This document shows positions 49,327 through 57,787 of a DNA stretch of 64,000 nucleotides, piece after piece. The stretch's first letter is position 1. Every line of letters starts with the position of its first letter. Origin of the DNA: Eubacterium coprostanoligenes (GTDB lineage: Bacteria; Bacillota; Clostridia; Oscillospirales; Acutalibacteraceae). Under the pieces are notes generated by a model. That model ran no database searches. It saw only the letters and a list, made by a program, of their open reading frames with translations, and had not been told where the DNA came from. Both the position numbers and the translations under genes were made by a program. The stretch is taken from the NCBI RefSeq assembly GCF_900167205.1, contig NZ_FUWW01000012.1, forward strand, positions 1 to 64,000, written 5' to 3'.

Positions 49327-49365
49327 ATTATACTGTTGATTTTTACCGATAACAAGGTGTATAAT
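49327..49365. promoter_or_regulatory. Interlocked divergent promoters of the fuc operon and its AraC regulator
   Basis: For fucA (minus): TTGTTA 49355-49350, 17 bases, TATAAT 49332-49327. For the regulator (plus): TTGATT 49336-49341, 18 bases, TATAAT 49360-49365. The two promoters occupy the same 39 bases face to face, so their use is likely mutually exclusive. Confidence 0.7.
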
Positions 49366-49404
49366 GATAAGTAGTAGGACAATATTGACATTTTAGGTGA
49401 AATT

Positions 49405-50253
49405 ATGCGATACATAGGCTATCAGGAAAATCAGGTGCGTGGCACTTTTGGATTTCCTATACAATTATATTATGTTGACGCCAATCATCCACAATACGAA
49501 ATGCCGTTTCACTGGCATATGGAATGCGAGCTTATCCTTGTGCTTGACGGCAAACTTCAGCTGACAATCAACGGCACGGCATACACCTTGCAAAAAGGAC
49601 AGAGCGCATTCATCCCCGGAGAGTTCATTCACGGCGGAGTGCCGGAGAGTTGCATATATGAATGTGTTGTTTTTGACATTGAACGATTTTTGGCTCAATC
49701 TCCGCAATGCCTTGAAAAATACACCTCGGCGCTTGACAACGGCGATGTTGCGGAAATGATATTTGACGGCAGTTCAAAGTGCGGTCAAATCATTGACGAA
49801 CTGTTTGTGAATATGGAAAAAGAGGGGTCAAACTACACCTTTACCACAACAGGTTTGCTGTGGCAGTTTATTGGTGAATTGCTTGAGCAAAAAGCACCGC
49901 ACAGCACAGATGATTTTGACACGGTTTACCGCAAAAACAAGCAGATAAAACGAGTGCTGACAAAAATCAGGAACGACTATTCAAAGCCGCTCACCCTTGA
50001 CGATTTGGCAAGAGAGGCTCACCTCAATTCGCAATATTTTTGCCGAGCATTCAAGGAACTTACGGGCAAATCGCCGATTGATTACCTCAACTATTACCGC
50101 ATTGAATGTGCGGCGGAGCAGTTGCGACTGCCCGATTTGTCGATAACGGAAATTGCTTTGTCGTGCGGTTTCAACGATTTGAGCTACTTTAACCGAATGT
50201 TCAAACGCAGAAAAAATATGACACCGTCACAATACCGAAACAAAATAATGTAG
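49405..50253 (+). CDS. AraC-family regulator, probably of the fucose operon
   Basis: 282 residues. An N-terminal cupin sensor domain (MPFHWHMECELILVLDGKL near residues 32-50, QKGQSAFIPGEFIHGGVPES) is followed by two C-terminal helix-turn-helix motifs (LTLDDLAREAHLNSQYFCRA near 200 and LSITEIALSCGFNDLSYFNR near 250, ending MTPSQYR). It is transcribed divergently from fucA with interlocked promoters, so it is probably the L-fucose-responsive activator. The ligand is inferred from position. Confidence 0.93.
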   Translation: MRYIGYQENQVRGTFGFPIQLYYVDANHPQYEMPFHWHMECELILVLDGKLQLTINGTAYTLQKGQSAFIPGEFIHGGVPESCIYECVVFDIERFLAQSPQCLEKYTSALDNGDVAEMIFDGSSKCGQIIDELFVNMEKEGSNYTFTTTGLLWQFIGELLEQKAPHSTDDFDTVYRKNKQIKRVLTKIRNDYSKPLTLDDLAREAHLNSQYFCRAFKELTGKSPIDYLNYYRIECAAEQLRLPDLSITEIALSCGFNDLSYFNRMFKRRKNMTPSQYRNKIM

Positions 50254-50290
50254 GCGCGAACTGTTTTCGCCTAAAAAAGGAGATGTTTTT

Positions 50291-51364
50291 ATGAAAAAAT
50301 TATTATGTGTACTTATGGCAACGGCAATGATTTTCGCTGTCTTTTCAGCCTGCTCAAAACCGACCGAAAACGACAAGCCGACCACCGAAGCACCAACAAC
50401 CGCCAAAGCCACCACGGGTTTCAACACCGACACCGAGGGACTTATGACGCCCAATGAGGTTATGAACGACGCATCAACCGTTGATTTGAATCACTATATG
50501 GAGGTTGAGGGGCTGAAAAAAGTTGAGAAAAAAGATGACGAATCAGCCACAGGAACAATCGGTTATTACGACAAGAACGGCAATATTGTATACAAAAAGT
50601 ATATCGGATACGGTGAAGATTCTTTTGATTATTACATCAAGTCGAATTCCGGCAAGAATTTAACCGTTAAATATATTTTGGAAGACGGCAAAACAATCGG
50701 TGTAAACGCCGAGTGCGAGTACTACACAATCTCTTTCAACAAGCTTGACGGCAATGCAAAATACGGCGCAAACGACATATACATCACTTCACAAAAGAAG
50801 TATGACAGCGATTTTCCGAAAATTGCAGAATACCAATATGACGGCAAAAAGTTCAATCTTGTCGGCAACACATTTTACGGCAAAGACGGTTATTGCAGAT
50901 ATTCGTGCACCGATGATAACGGCTCAAAAGCTGAAGATGAACTTATACTTTTTGAAAAAATCGACACCCCGCAGGTCAACAATGATTTGGCAGAAATGGC
51001 AAACGACCACAGGGTTTTGAGCGTTGAGTTCATTGAGGGTCAGCACGCAATCAAATACACCGAAGATAAAAATGGCAAAAAATCGTGGTTTATTGACGGT
51101 AAAATATACTTTGTGTTTAACAGCAAAAAAGGTGCAGAGCAATTTGCAAGCAAATACGGCTTGACTGCAAAGAATTCGGAATACAACGACAGATACTACA
51201 CCTGCACCCTCACCGCTTCAATTCCGATTGACGAGGACTACACCGAGTTTTACAGCTTTTCATCGCAGGATTTCAATGACTACATCTTCGGCAGACTTCA
51301 CCTTTCAAACAACGGCACAGTCCTCAACATCACCGAAAACGACACAAACCTTGTGTTTTATTGA
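50291..51364 (+). CDS. Lipoprotein of unknown function
   Basis: 357 residues. Lipoprotein signal KKLLCVLMATAMIFAVFSAC with the lipobox Cys at residue 21, then a Thr/Pro-rich linker (KPTTEAPTTAKATT) typical of Gram-positive surface lipoproteins. The remaining ~300 residues are polar and Tyr-rich with repeated strand-like units (YDKNGNIVYKKYIGYG, KYDSDFPKIAEYQYDGKKF). I do not recognise a family. It lies 37 bases behind the AraC gene with AAGGAG, so it may be co-transcribed. No transporter partner is present. Confidence 0.8.
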   Translation: MKKLLCVLMATAMIFAVFSACSKPTENDKPTTEAPTTAKATTGFNTDTEGLMTPNEVMNDASTVDLNHYMEVEGLKKVEKKDDESATGTIGYYDKNGNIVYKKYIGYGEDSFDYYIKSNSGKNLTVKYILEDGKTIGVNAECEYYTISFNKLDGNAKYGANDIYITSQKKYDSDFPKIAEYQYDGKKFNLVGNTFYGKDGYCRYSCTDDNGSKAEDELILFEKIDTPQVNNDLAEMANDHRVLSVEFIEGQHAIKYTEDKNGKKSWFIDGKIYFVFNSKKGAEQFASKYGLTAKNSEYNDRYYTCTLTASIPIDEDYTEFYSFSSQDFNDYIFGRLHLSNNGTVLNITENDTNLVFY

Positions 51365-51379
51365 TACGGTTAAAAAAAT

Positions 51380-51415
51380 AAGACCTTAGGAAGCATTTGC
51401 TTTCTAAGGTCTTTT
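51380..51415. terminator. Bidirectional terminator between the lipoprotein gene and tRNA-Pro
   Basis: AGACCTTAGGAAGC, loop ATTT, GCTTTCTAAGGTCT with one mismatch, flanked by A- and T-runs; serves both converging genes. Confidence 0.85.
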
Positions 51416-51491
51416 GGTCGAGGTGACAAGATTCGAACTTGCGACCCCCACGTCCCGAACGTGGTGCTCTACCAAACTGAGCCACACCTCG
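51415..51491 (-). tRNA. tRNA-Pro (anticodon CGG), CCA encoded
   Basis: On the minus strand the acceptor CGAGGTG pairs with CACCTCG. The D-arm has CAGTTTGGTAG, the anticodon loop is TTCGGGA, the T-arm reads CAAGTTCGAATCTTG, the discriminator is A and CCA is encoded. Confidence 0.94.
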
Positions 51492-51561
51492 ATATTGATT
51501 TGTTACTTGTGTATTATAGCACAATCATCAAAAAATACAATAGTTTTTTCAAAATAATTAG

Positions 51562-51597
51562 TTCAGCTCCCGATTGAAAACGCAGTCGAGAGCTGAA
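51562..51597. terminator. Hairpin behind the TM2 protein gene
   Basis: TTCAGCTC (51562-51569) pairs with GAGCTGAA (51590-51597), with CGA/TCG pairing inside, 16 bases beyond the stop at 51613. Confidence 0.6.
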
Positions 51598-51612
51598 TTT
51601 TTGCTTTTTTTA

Positions 51613-52251
51613 TTACTTTTGTTCGTTGCTTTGAGCCTTTGCAAGTTCCTCGGCGAAGGTCATAATCTTATAATTATTGCTGTCTGCCTCGATTTTGTCG
51701 GTGAGGATTTGCACGGTTTCAACAAGTGCCCAAACCTCTGCCGCAACCAAACCGAGCCCAAAGAAAAGTGAGCCGATGAGTGCAACAAGAAGCTGTGCTG
51801 TTGCTTTGCCGTTGTTTCCAAGATAAAAATTGTGGATGCCAAACGCACCGAGTGTTGCACCCAAAATGACTGCAACATACTTCTTCTTTGGCTTGTAACC
51901 TTCAGGATAATCGGTCATCGGAGCAGGCGCTGACATAACAGGATTGTAATAAGGCGCTTGCTGAGTCGGGTCGTAATAATTCTGCTGTGGCGCACCGAAC
52001 GGCTGTGCATACTGCTGATTGCCGTCAAATGAATTTTGATATTCGCCATAGTTCATTTCAGGCTGGGTTGGTGGCTGATAATATGTATTTTCCGGCTGTG
52101 GTTGCTCTGCTGTTTCAATAGGAGCCTCGACCTCCGGCTGAACCTCGTTTTCAGGCTGTGCCTGTGCTGTTGTTTGAGCATCTTGTTCAACGGTTGTGCA
52201 GGTGCAAATTTCACCCTCGAGCAAATCTCTGCCACAATTAGGACATTTCAT
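51613..52251 (-). CDS. TM2-domain protein with zinc-ribbon and Gln/Pro-rich linker
   Basis: 212 residues from the ATG at 52251 (GGGAG in front). An N-terminal single zinc ribbon (MKCPNCGRDLLEGEICTCT) is followed by a ~110-residue Gln/Pro/Tyr-rich disordered linker. The TM2 domain then has two membrane helices around KKKYVAVILGATLGAFGIHN and FYLGNNGKATAQLL. TM2 proteins are small membrane proteins of unknown role. The last ~25 residues are cytoplasmic and acidic/basic mixed. Confidence 0.88.
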   Translation of the reverse strand: MKCPNCGRDLLEGEICTCTTVEQDAQTTAQAQPENEVQPEVEAPIETAEQPQPENTYYQPPTQPEMNYGEYQNSFDGNQQYAQPFGAPQQNYYDPTQQAPYYNPVMSAPAPMTDYPEGYKPKKKYVAVILGATLGAFGIHNFYLGNNGKATAQLLVALIGSLFFGLGLVAAEVWALVETVQILTDKIEADSNNYKIMTFAEELAKAQSNEQK

Positions 52252-52292
52252 AGTTATATCTCCCTTCAAATATCTTTATTGTCTATGGGTAT

Positions 52293-52321
52293 ATATTATG
52301 ACAAATTATCGACAAAGTCAA
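52293..52321 (-). promoter_or_regulatory. Promoter of the TM2 protein gene
   Basis: TTGACT (52321-52316), 17 bases, TAATAT (52298-52293) on the minus strand, 42 bases before the start. Confidence 0.65.
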
Positions 52322-52435
52322 ATTTATTTAATTAACAAATATTATATTTTTTGTAAACACGAACAAAATCAAATCGAATTCTTCAAAATCTACCGAAAAT
52401 TTATACAAAGTTTATAATAATGTAATTAATAAATA

Positions 52436-52464
52436 TTGAATTGTAAAAGATATAGTTATATAAT
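52436..52464 (+). promoter_or_regulatory. Promoter of the uxaC-kdgK-kdgA operon
   Basis: TTGAAT (52436-52441), 17 bases, TATAAT (52459-52464), 30 bases before the uxaC start. Confidence 0.75.
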
Positions 52465-52494
52465 AAACTTGATTAAACTATCAGGAGAACTGCT

Positions 52495-53895
52495 ATGACA
52501 GAATTTATGGGTGAGGACTTTTTGCTTGACACGGATTGTGCAAAAAAGCTGTTCCACGAATTTGCGGAAAATATGCCTATTTGCGACTATCACTGTCATT
52601 TGAGTCCAAAAGAAATTTACGAAAACCGTGAACCGAGCGACATATCGGAGCTTTGGCTGTCGGGCGACCACTACAAGTGGCGAGCAATGCGAAGCGCGGG
52701 AGTTGACGAAAAATATTGCACGGGTGACGCTACCGGTGAAGAAAAGTTCATCAAATTCGGCGAAGCGTTGCAATACTGCATCGGCAATCCGCTTTATCAC
52801 TGGGCGCACATTGAGCTTCAACGATACTTTGGAATCGACACTCCGCTGAATGCAAAAACTGCGAAAGACATCTACAAAAGGGCAAACGAGGCAATCAAAA
52901 ACGGCGATTTTCGTCCGCAGAGCCTCATCACAAACAGCAATGTCAAAGTTGTTTGCACCACGGACGACCCGATTGACAGCCTTGAATACCACAAAAAGCT
53001 GAAAAATGTTGACGGTTTTGACTGCAAAGTTTTGCCGACATTCAGACCCGAAAAAGCGCTGAACATCCACATTGACGGCTTTGCGGATTACATCAAGGAA
53101 TTGGGCAAGGTGGCAGAAATTGAAATTTCATCATACAAAGATGTGATTGACGCCCTGCTGAAAAGATGCGATTATTTCAACGAAGTCGGTTGCAAAGTTT
53201 CCGACCATTCGTTTGACTATGTGCCGTTTGACATTGCAACGGATGACGAAATTGAAAAAGTGTTCCGCAACGCTATGAACGGCGAAATTCCTACACAGGC
53301 TGACGGCGACAAATACAGAACAGCCGTGCTCCTTGCACTCGGCAAGAAATATCACGAGCTTGACTGGGCAATGGAAATCCACATCGGCGCACTGCGCAAC
53401 AATTCCACAAGAATGTTCAATGCAATCGGTGCGGACACAGGATTTGACAGCGTTGGCGACTGCGAAATTGCATACACGCTTTCAAGATTTTTGGACGCAC
53501 TTGATGTCAGCAACTCGCTTCCGAAAACGATTTTGTTCAACCTCAACGACAAGGACAACACCGTGCTTGCAACAATGCTCGGCAACTTCCAAGGCACAGA
53601 GGCAGAGGGCAAAATTCAGTTTGGACCTGCGTGGTGGTTCCTTGACACAATGGACGGTATGACCGCACAGATGAAGTCGCTCGGCAACCTCGGTGTGCTC
53701 GGCAAATTCATCGGTATGGAAACCGATTCACGCTCATTCACCTCATACGGCAGGCACGAATATTTCAGACGAATTATGTGCCGTTTGCTCGGCAGATGGG
53801 TTGAGGACGGATGGTATGCCTATGATGAGGACATACTAAAAGAAATCGTTTGCGGAATTTCCTACAATAACGCAATAAAATATTTCGGATTTTAA
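52495..53895 (+). CDS. uxaC: Uronate (glucuronate/galacturonate) isomerase
   Basis: 466 residues, cytoplasmic amidohydrolase-fold enzyme that turns D-glucuronate into D-fructuronate and D-galacturonate into tagaturonate. Family features are ICDYHCHLSPKEIYENR near residue 30, SELWLSGDHYKWRAMRSAG, VVCTTDDPIDSLEYH near 150, MEIHIGALRNNSTRMF near 295 and TDSRSFTSYGRHEYFRRIMC near 412. AGGAG precedes the start. First gene of a three-gene operon, 25 bases before kdgK. Confidence 0.96.
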   Translation: MTEFMGEDFLLDTDCAKKLFHEFAENMPICDYHCHLSPKEIYENREPSDISELWLSGDHYKWRAMRSAGVDEKYCTGDATGEEKFIKFGEALQYCIGNPLYHWAHIELQRYFGIDTPLNAKTAKDIYKRANEAIKNGDFRPQSLITNSNVKVVCTTDDPIDSLEYHKKLKNVDGFDCKVLPTFRPEKALNIHIDGFADYIKELGKVAEIEISSYKDVIDALLKRCDYFNEVGCKVSDHSFDYVPFDIATDDEIEKVFRNAMNGEIPTQADGDKYRTAVLLALGKKYHELDWAMEIHIGALRNNSTRMFNAIGADTGFDSVGDCEIAYTLSRFLDALDVSNSLPKTILFNLNDKDNTVLATMLGNFQGTEAEGKIQFGPAWWFLDTMDGMTAQMKSLGNLGVLGKFIGMETDSRSFTSYGRHEYFRRIMCRLLGRWVEDGWYAYDEDILKEIVCGISYNNAIKYFGF

Positions 53896-53920
53896 TTATA
53901 TTATCAAAAGGTGATTTACT

Positions 53921-55018
53921 ATGGAACTTAATTTAAGACCAAAAGAAGAATGTATGTTTGACGAAGTTTCGCTCGGTGAGATTATGCTTCGACTTGACCC
54001 GGGCGAAGGCAGAATAAAAACTGCACGCTCATTCAGAGCCTGGGAAGGTGGCGGAGAATACAATGTTGCCCGTGGACTTCGCAGATGCTTTGGCATGAAA
54101 ACATCTGTTATCACTGCTTTTGCAGAAAACGAAATCGGATATCTTATGGAAGATTTGATTCTTCAAGGCGGAGTTGACACATCACTAATCAAGTGGGTGC
54201 CATATGACGGTATCGGCAGAACCGTAAGAAACGGCATTAATTTTACCGAAAGAGGCTTCGGCATCCGTGGCGCTGTCGGTGCTTCGGACAGAGGCAACAC
54301 AGCCGCTTCACAACTTAAACCTGAGGACATTGACTGGGACTACATCTTCGGCACTCTCGGTGTTCGTTGGCTCCACACAGGCGGAATTTATGCCGCACTT
54401 TCCGAAACTGCCGCTCAAACAGTTATCACAGCCGTTAAAAAAGCAAAGGAATACGGCACAATCGTGTCTTACGACCTCAACTACCGCCCGTCACTTTGGA
54501 AAGGAATCGGCGGTCAGGCAAAGGCACAGGAAGTCAACAAGGAAATTGCAAAATATGTTGATGTTATGATTGGCAACGAGGAGGACTTCACCGCTTCTCT
54601 CGGCTTTGAGGTTGAGGGCAACGACGCCGACCTCAAAGAGTTGAATATGGACGGCTACTACAAAATGATTGAAACCGTCACAAAGGCTTATCCAAACTTC
54701 AAGGTTATTGCAACAACACTCCGCACAGTAAAAACAGCTACCGTAAACGACTGGAAAGCTATTTGCTGGGCTGACGGCAAAATTTACAATTCGCTTGAGT
54801 ATCCGGGACTTGAAATTCTTGACCGTGTCGGTGGCGGTGACAGCTTTGCATCTGGTCTTATCTATGGCTTGATGACATATGAAGACGCACAAAAGGCTGT
54901 TAACTACGGTGTTGTTCACGGCGCACTCGCAATGACCACTCCGGGCGACACATCAATGGCTTCGCTCAAAGAAGTTGAAGCAAAGGTGAACGGTGCAGGC
55001 GCCCGTGTTCAAAGATAA
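53921..55018 (+). CDS. kdgK: 2-keto-3-deoxygluconate kinase (PfkB family)
   Basis: 365 residues. Phosphorylates KDG to KDPG. PfkB features are GEIMLRLDPGEGRI near the start, the GGGEYNVARGLRRCFG substrate loop near residue 43, YDLNYRPSLWK near 187, GNEEDF near 218 and the catalytic anion-hole motif RVGGGDSFASGLIYGL near 305 (Asp base). The sugar identity follows from its place between uxaC and kdgA. AAAGGTGAT precedes the start. Confidence 0.93.
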   Translation: MELNLRPKEECMFDEVSLGEIMLRLDPGEGRIKTARSFRAWEGGGEYNVARGLRRCFGMKTSVITAFAENEIGYLMEDLILQGGVDTSLIKWVPYDGIGRTVRNGINFTERGFGIRGAVGASDRGNTAASQLKPEDIDWDYIFGTLGVRWLHTGGIYAALSETAAQTVITAVKKAKEYGTIVSYDLNYRPSLWKGIGGQAKAQEVNKEIAKYVDVMIGNEEDFTASLGFEVEGNDADLKELNMDGYYKMIETVTKAYPNFKVIATTLRTVKTATVNDWKAICWADGKIYNSLEYPGLEILDRVGGGDSFASGLIYGLMTYEDAQKAVNYGVVHGALAMTTPGDTSMASLKEVEAKVNGAGARVQR

Positions 55019-55056
55019 TCACAATCAATCTATACTAAATATGGGAGAAAATAACT

Positions 55057-55713
55057 ATGTCAAATAAAATTGAAACTCTTGCAAAAATTCAAGAGGTTGG
55101 TATTGTTGCAGTTGTTCGTGCAACATCCATTGAACAGGCAGAAAAAATCACAGACGCATGTATTGCCGGCGGTGTGGCAGCCATTGAGCTTACTTTCACC
55201 GTTCCTCACGCAGACAAGCTGATTGAAGCAATGAGAGCAAAGTACAATTCGGGAGAAATCATCATCGGTGCAGGCACTGTTATGGACGCCGCAACAGCAA
55301 GAATTGCAATCCTTGCAGGCGCTGAATATATTGTTTCGCCATACTTTGACCCTGAAACCGTCAAATGCTGTAACAGATACGGAATTCCGTCAATGCCGGG
55401 CATTTACACACCGACAGAGGCTGTGCACGCAATGGAATGTGGCGCTGATGTGCTCAAGGTGTTCCCGGGTGACATTGCAGGTCCTCGCTTCATCAAGGAT
55501 ATTCACGGTCCTATTCCAAACGCTGTTATGATGCCGTCAGGCGGTGTTGATGTTGACAATGTCAAAGAATGGATAAAGGCAGGCGCCGTTGCTTGCGGTG
55601 CAGGTTCATCGCTTATCGCAGGCGCAAAAACAGGCGATTACGACAAAATCACCGAAACCGGCAAGCTCTTTGTTCAGAGAATCAAAGAAGCAAGAGAAGA
55701 AATGAAGAAGTAA
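55057..55713 (+). CDS. kdgA: KDPG/KHG aldolase
   Basis: 218 residues, class I aldolase that splits KDPG into pyruvate and glyceraldehyde 3-phosphate. Visible are VAVVRATSIEQAEKI, AIELTFTVPHADKLI (Glu near residue 44), IGAGTVMDA, the Schiff-base Lys region ADVLKVFPGDIAGPRFIKDI with YIVSPYFDPE upstream, and MPSGGVDVDNV. Final step of hexuronate catabolism; last gene of the operon. Confidence 0.95.
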   Translation: MSNKIETLAKIQEVGIVAVVRATSIEQAEKITDACIAGGVAAIELTFTVPHADKLIEAMRAKYNSGEIIIGAGTVMDAATARIAILAGAEYIVSPYFDPETVKCCNRYGIPSMPGIYTPTEAVHAMECGADVLKVFPGDIAGPRFIKDIHGPIPNAVMMPSGGVDVDNVKEWIKAGAVACGAGSSLIAGAKTGDYDKITETGKLFVQRIKEAREEMKK

Positions 55714-55724
55714 AAAAATGATAA

Positions 55725-55759
55725 CAAAAAACCGTAAGTTCGATACTTACGGTTTTTTT
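55725..55759. terminator. Bidirectional terminator between kdgA and uxuB-like genes
   Basis: AAAAACCGTAAGT, loop TCGAT, ACTTACGGTTTTTT with A- and T-runs on both sides; separates the two convergent uronate operons. Confidence 0.88.
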
Positions 55760-55785
55760 ATTTGCCATAAAATCTTATCTGAAGT

Positions 55786-56634
55786 TTATACTCCGCTGTA
55801 TGCGTTGAAGCCTCCGTCAACAGGGATGTTCACGCCTGTGATGAATCCGCTGTATGCCTCATCGCAAAGGAACAGAAGTGTTCCGTCAAGTTCCTCCGGC
55901 TCGCCAAAACGATTCATTGGAGTTGCGGCAAGGATTTTGCCTGTACGGGCGGTCGGAGTGCCGTCCTCATTCCAAAGAAGTGTTGCATTCTGCTTGGTTG
56001 AGAAAAATCCCGGAGCGATTGCGTTTACTCTGATTCCCATTGGTGCAAAGTGAACAGCCATCCATTCGGTAAAGTTCTTTACCGCAGCTTTGGCAGCCGA
56101 ATATGCAGGGATACGGGTGAGCGGTCTAAACGCATTCATTGAAGTTATCATAACAATGCAAGCGTGCTCTTTTTCCACCATATCTCTTGCAAAAACCTGT
56201 GTTGGAATAAGAGTGCCGAGGAAGTTGAGATTGAATACAAAAGAAATTCCGTCTGCATCAAGGTCGAAAAAGGTCTTTACATTCTCGTCCTTTTGAACAA
56301 GGTCGATTTGCTCAAGAGTGTCCTTTGTGGTTGTGCCCTTTGGATTATTGCCACCTGCACCATTGAGAAGAATATCGCAAGTGCCGAGTTTTTCGTTGAT
56401 GATTTTTCTTGCATTTTGCATTGATTCGCTGTCAAGAACATTGCAACCTACTGCAATAGCCTCACCGCCGTTTGCAACGATTTCGTCAGCACAAGCCTGT
56501 GCAGCTGCCTCGTTCAAATCAAGCACGGCAACCTTACAGCCCTGCTTTGCAAGAGTTTGTGCAAACTGTCCGCAAAGGACTCCGCCGCCGCCTGTAACAA
56601 CGGCAACCCTGCCCTTTAAATTTTCATGTGTCAT
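55786..56634 (-). CDS. uxuB: SDR-type D-mannonate oxidoreductase (fructuronate reductase)
   Basis: 282 residues, short-chain dehydrogenase replacing the classical long-chain UxuB. The cofactor loop is VAVVTGGGGVLCGQFAQTLA and LLNGAGGNNP is the NNAG-type motif. The catalytic SMNAFRPLTRIPAYSAAKAA holds Ser, Tyr and Lys near residues 165-183, and the family end GVNIPVDGGFNAYSGV is present. It reduces D-fructuronate to D-mannonate with NADH. It lies 29 bases behind uxuA, and the upstream uxaC operon makes fructuronate, which supports this substrate. Confidence 0.9.
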   Translation of the reverse strand: MTHENLKGRVAVVTGGGGVLCGQFAQTLAKQGCKVAVLDLNEAAAQACADEIVANGGEAIAVGCNVLDSESMQNARKIINEKLGTCDILLNGAGGNNPKGTTTKDTLEQIDLVQKDENVKTFFDLDADGISFVFNLNFLGTLIPTQVFARDMVEKEHACIVMITSMNAFRPLTRIPAYSAAKAAVKNFTEWMAVHFAPMGIRVNAIAPGFFSTKQNATLLWNEDGTPTARTGKILAATPMNRFGEPEELDGTLLFLCDEAYSGFITGVNIPVDGGFNAYSGV

Positions 56635-56663
56635 TTTATTGTCCCCTATATCTGAATTGATGT

Positions 56664-57728
56664 TTATTTTCTTGATTTTTCAACTGCTTCCCAAAGTCCG
56701 TTGAGATAGCACGCACCGAGTGCTCTGTCGTAAAGTCCGTAGCCCGGTCTTGCAACCTCGCCCCATATCATTCTGCCATGGTCAGGGCGGATATATCCGT
56801 CAAATCCGACCTCCTGCAAAGCCTTTACAATCTCGTACATATCGAGTGAGCCTGCATTGCTCTCGTGTGCGGTTTCGTTGAACCATTGATTGTTAATCTG
56901 CACATTGCGAAGATGCGCAAAATAGATTCTGTCGCCTGCTGACTTGATGATTTCCACAATGTCATTGTTTGGACTTGCACCGAGTGAACCTGTGCAAAGG
57001 GTCAAGCCGTTATATTTTGACGGCACTATTGCAAGCAATTTTTCAACAGCGGTTTTGTCTGTGATGATTCGTGGAAGTCCAAAAATGCTCCACGGCGGGT
57101 CATCCGGATGTATTGCCATTTTGACATCACATTCCTCGCAAGTCGGCATAATCGCTTCAAGAAAATACTTGAGGTTTGCCCACAAATCGTCCGCAGTAAC
57201 ATCCTTGTATTTTTCAAAAAGCTCCTTGATTTCGCCCATTCGCTCGGTTTCCCAACCCGGCATTGCATAGCCGTTTGAGTTGTCGTCAATCTCTCTGAAC
57301 ATATCCTCGGGTGACTTGCCCTCTACCTGCTTGCCGTCATAGCAAAGGCAGGTTGAACCGTCAGACAAAGGCATATAAAGGTCGGTTCTCGTCCAGTCGA
57401 AAACAGGCATAAAGTTGTAGCAAATCACCTTTACGCCAACCTTTGAAAGATTGCGAATAGACTCCTTGTAGTTCTCGATATACCTATCTCTTGACGGCAG
57501 ACCGATTTTGATGTCCTCGTGCACATTTACACTTTCGATACATTCCATTGTAAGTCCTGAAGCGGTGATTTCGTCATACATTGCCTGAACTCTGTCCATA
57601 GTCCAAGCCTCACCGGCAGGCAAATCGTGGAGGGCAGGAACAACGCCGACCACATTTGGTATTTGTTTGATTTGGTCAAGAGAAACAGTGTCTTTTTCTT
57701 TGCCAAACCATCGAAATGTCATTTGCAT
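56664..57728 (-). CDS. uxuA: D-mannonate dehydratase
   Basis: 354 residues. Removes water from D-mannonate to give KDG, substrate of KdgK. It shows MTFRWFGKEKDTVSLDQIKQ, VVPALHDLPAGEAW, NFMPVFDWTRTDL, the metal-site segment MAIHPDDPPWSIFGLPRI near residue 205, LCTGSLGASPNNDI and IRPDHGRMIWGE near 318. GGAGG precedes the start by eight bases. First gene of the uxuA-uxuB operon, facing the uxaC operon. Confidence 0.96.
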   Translation of the reverse strand: MQMTFRWFGKEKDTVSLDQIKQIPNVVGVVPALHDLPAGEAWTMDRVQAMYDEITASGLTMECIESVNVHEDIKIGLPSRDRYIENYKESIRNLSKVGVKVICYNFMPVFDWTRTDLYMPLSDGSTCLCYDGKQVEGKSPEDMFREIDDNSNGYAMPGWETERMGEIKELFEKYKDVTADDLWANLKYFLEAIMPTCEECDVKMAIHPDDPPWSIFGLPRIITDKTAVEKLLAIVPSKYNGLTLCTGSLGASPNNDIVEIIKSAGDRIYFAHLRNVQINNQWFNETAHESNAGSLDMYEIVKALQEVGFDGYIRPDHGRMIWGEVARPGYGLYDRALGACYLNGLWEAVEKSRK

Positions 57729-57758
57729 ACGCTTATCCTCCGTTTGTTTATCATCTTA

Positions 57759-57787
57759 ATTTTAGCACATCATTTATACACATTCAA
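57759..57787 (-). promoter_or_regulatory. Promoter of uxuA
   Basis: TTGAAT (57787-57782), 17 bases, TAAAAT (57764-57759) on the minus strand. The -35 box overlaps the last codon and stop of yqfD. Confidence 0.6.
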
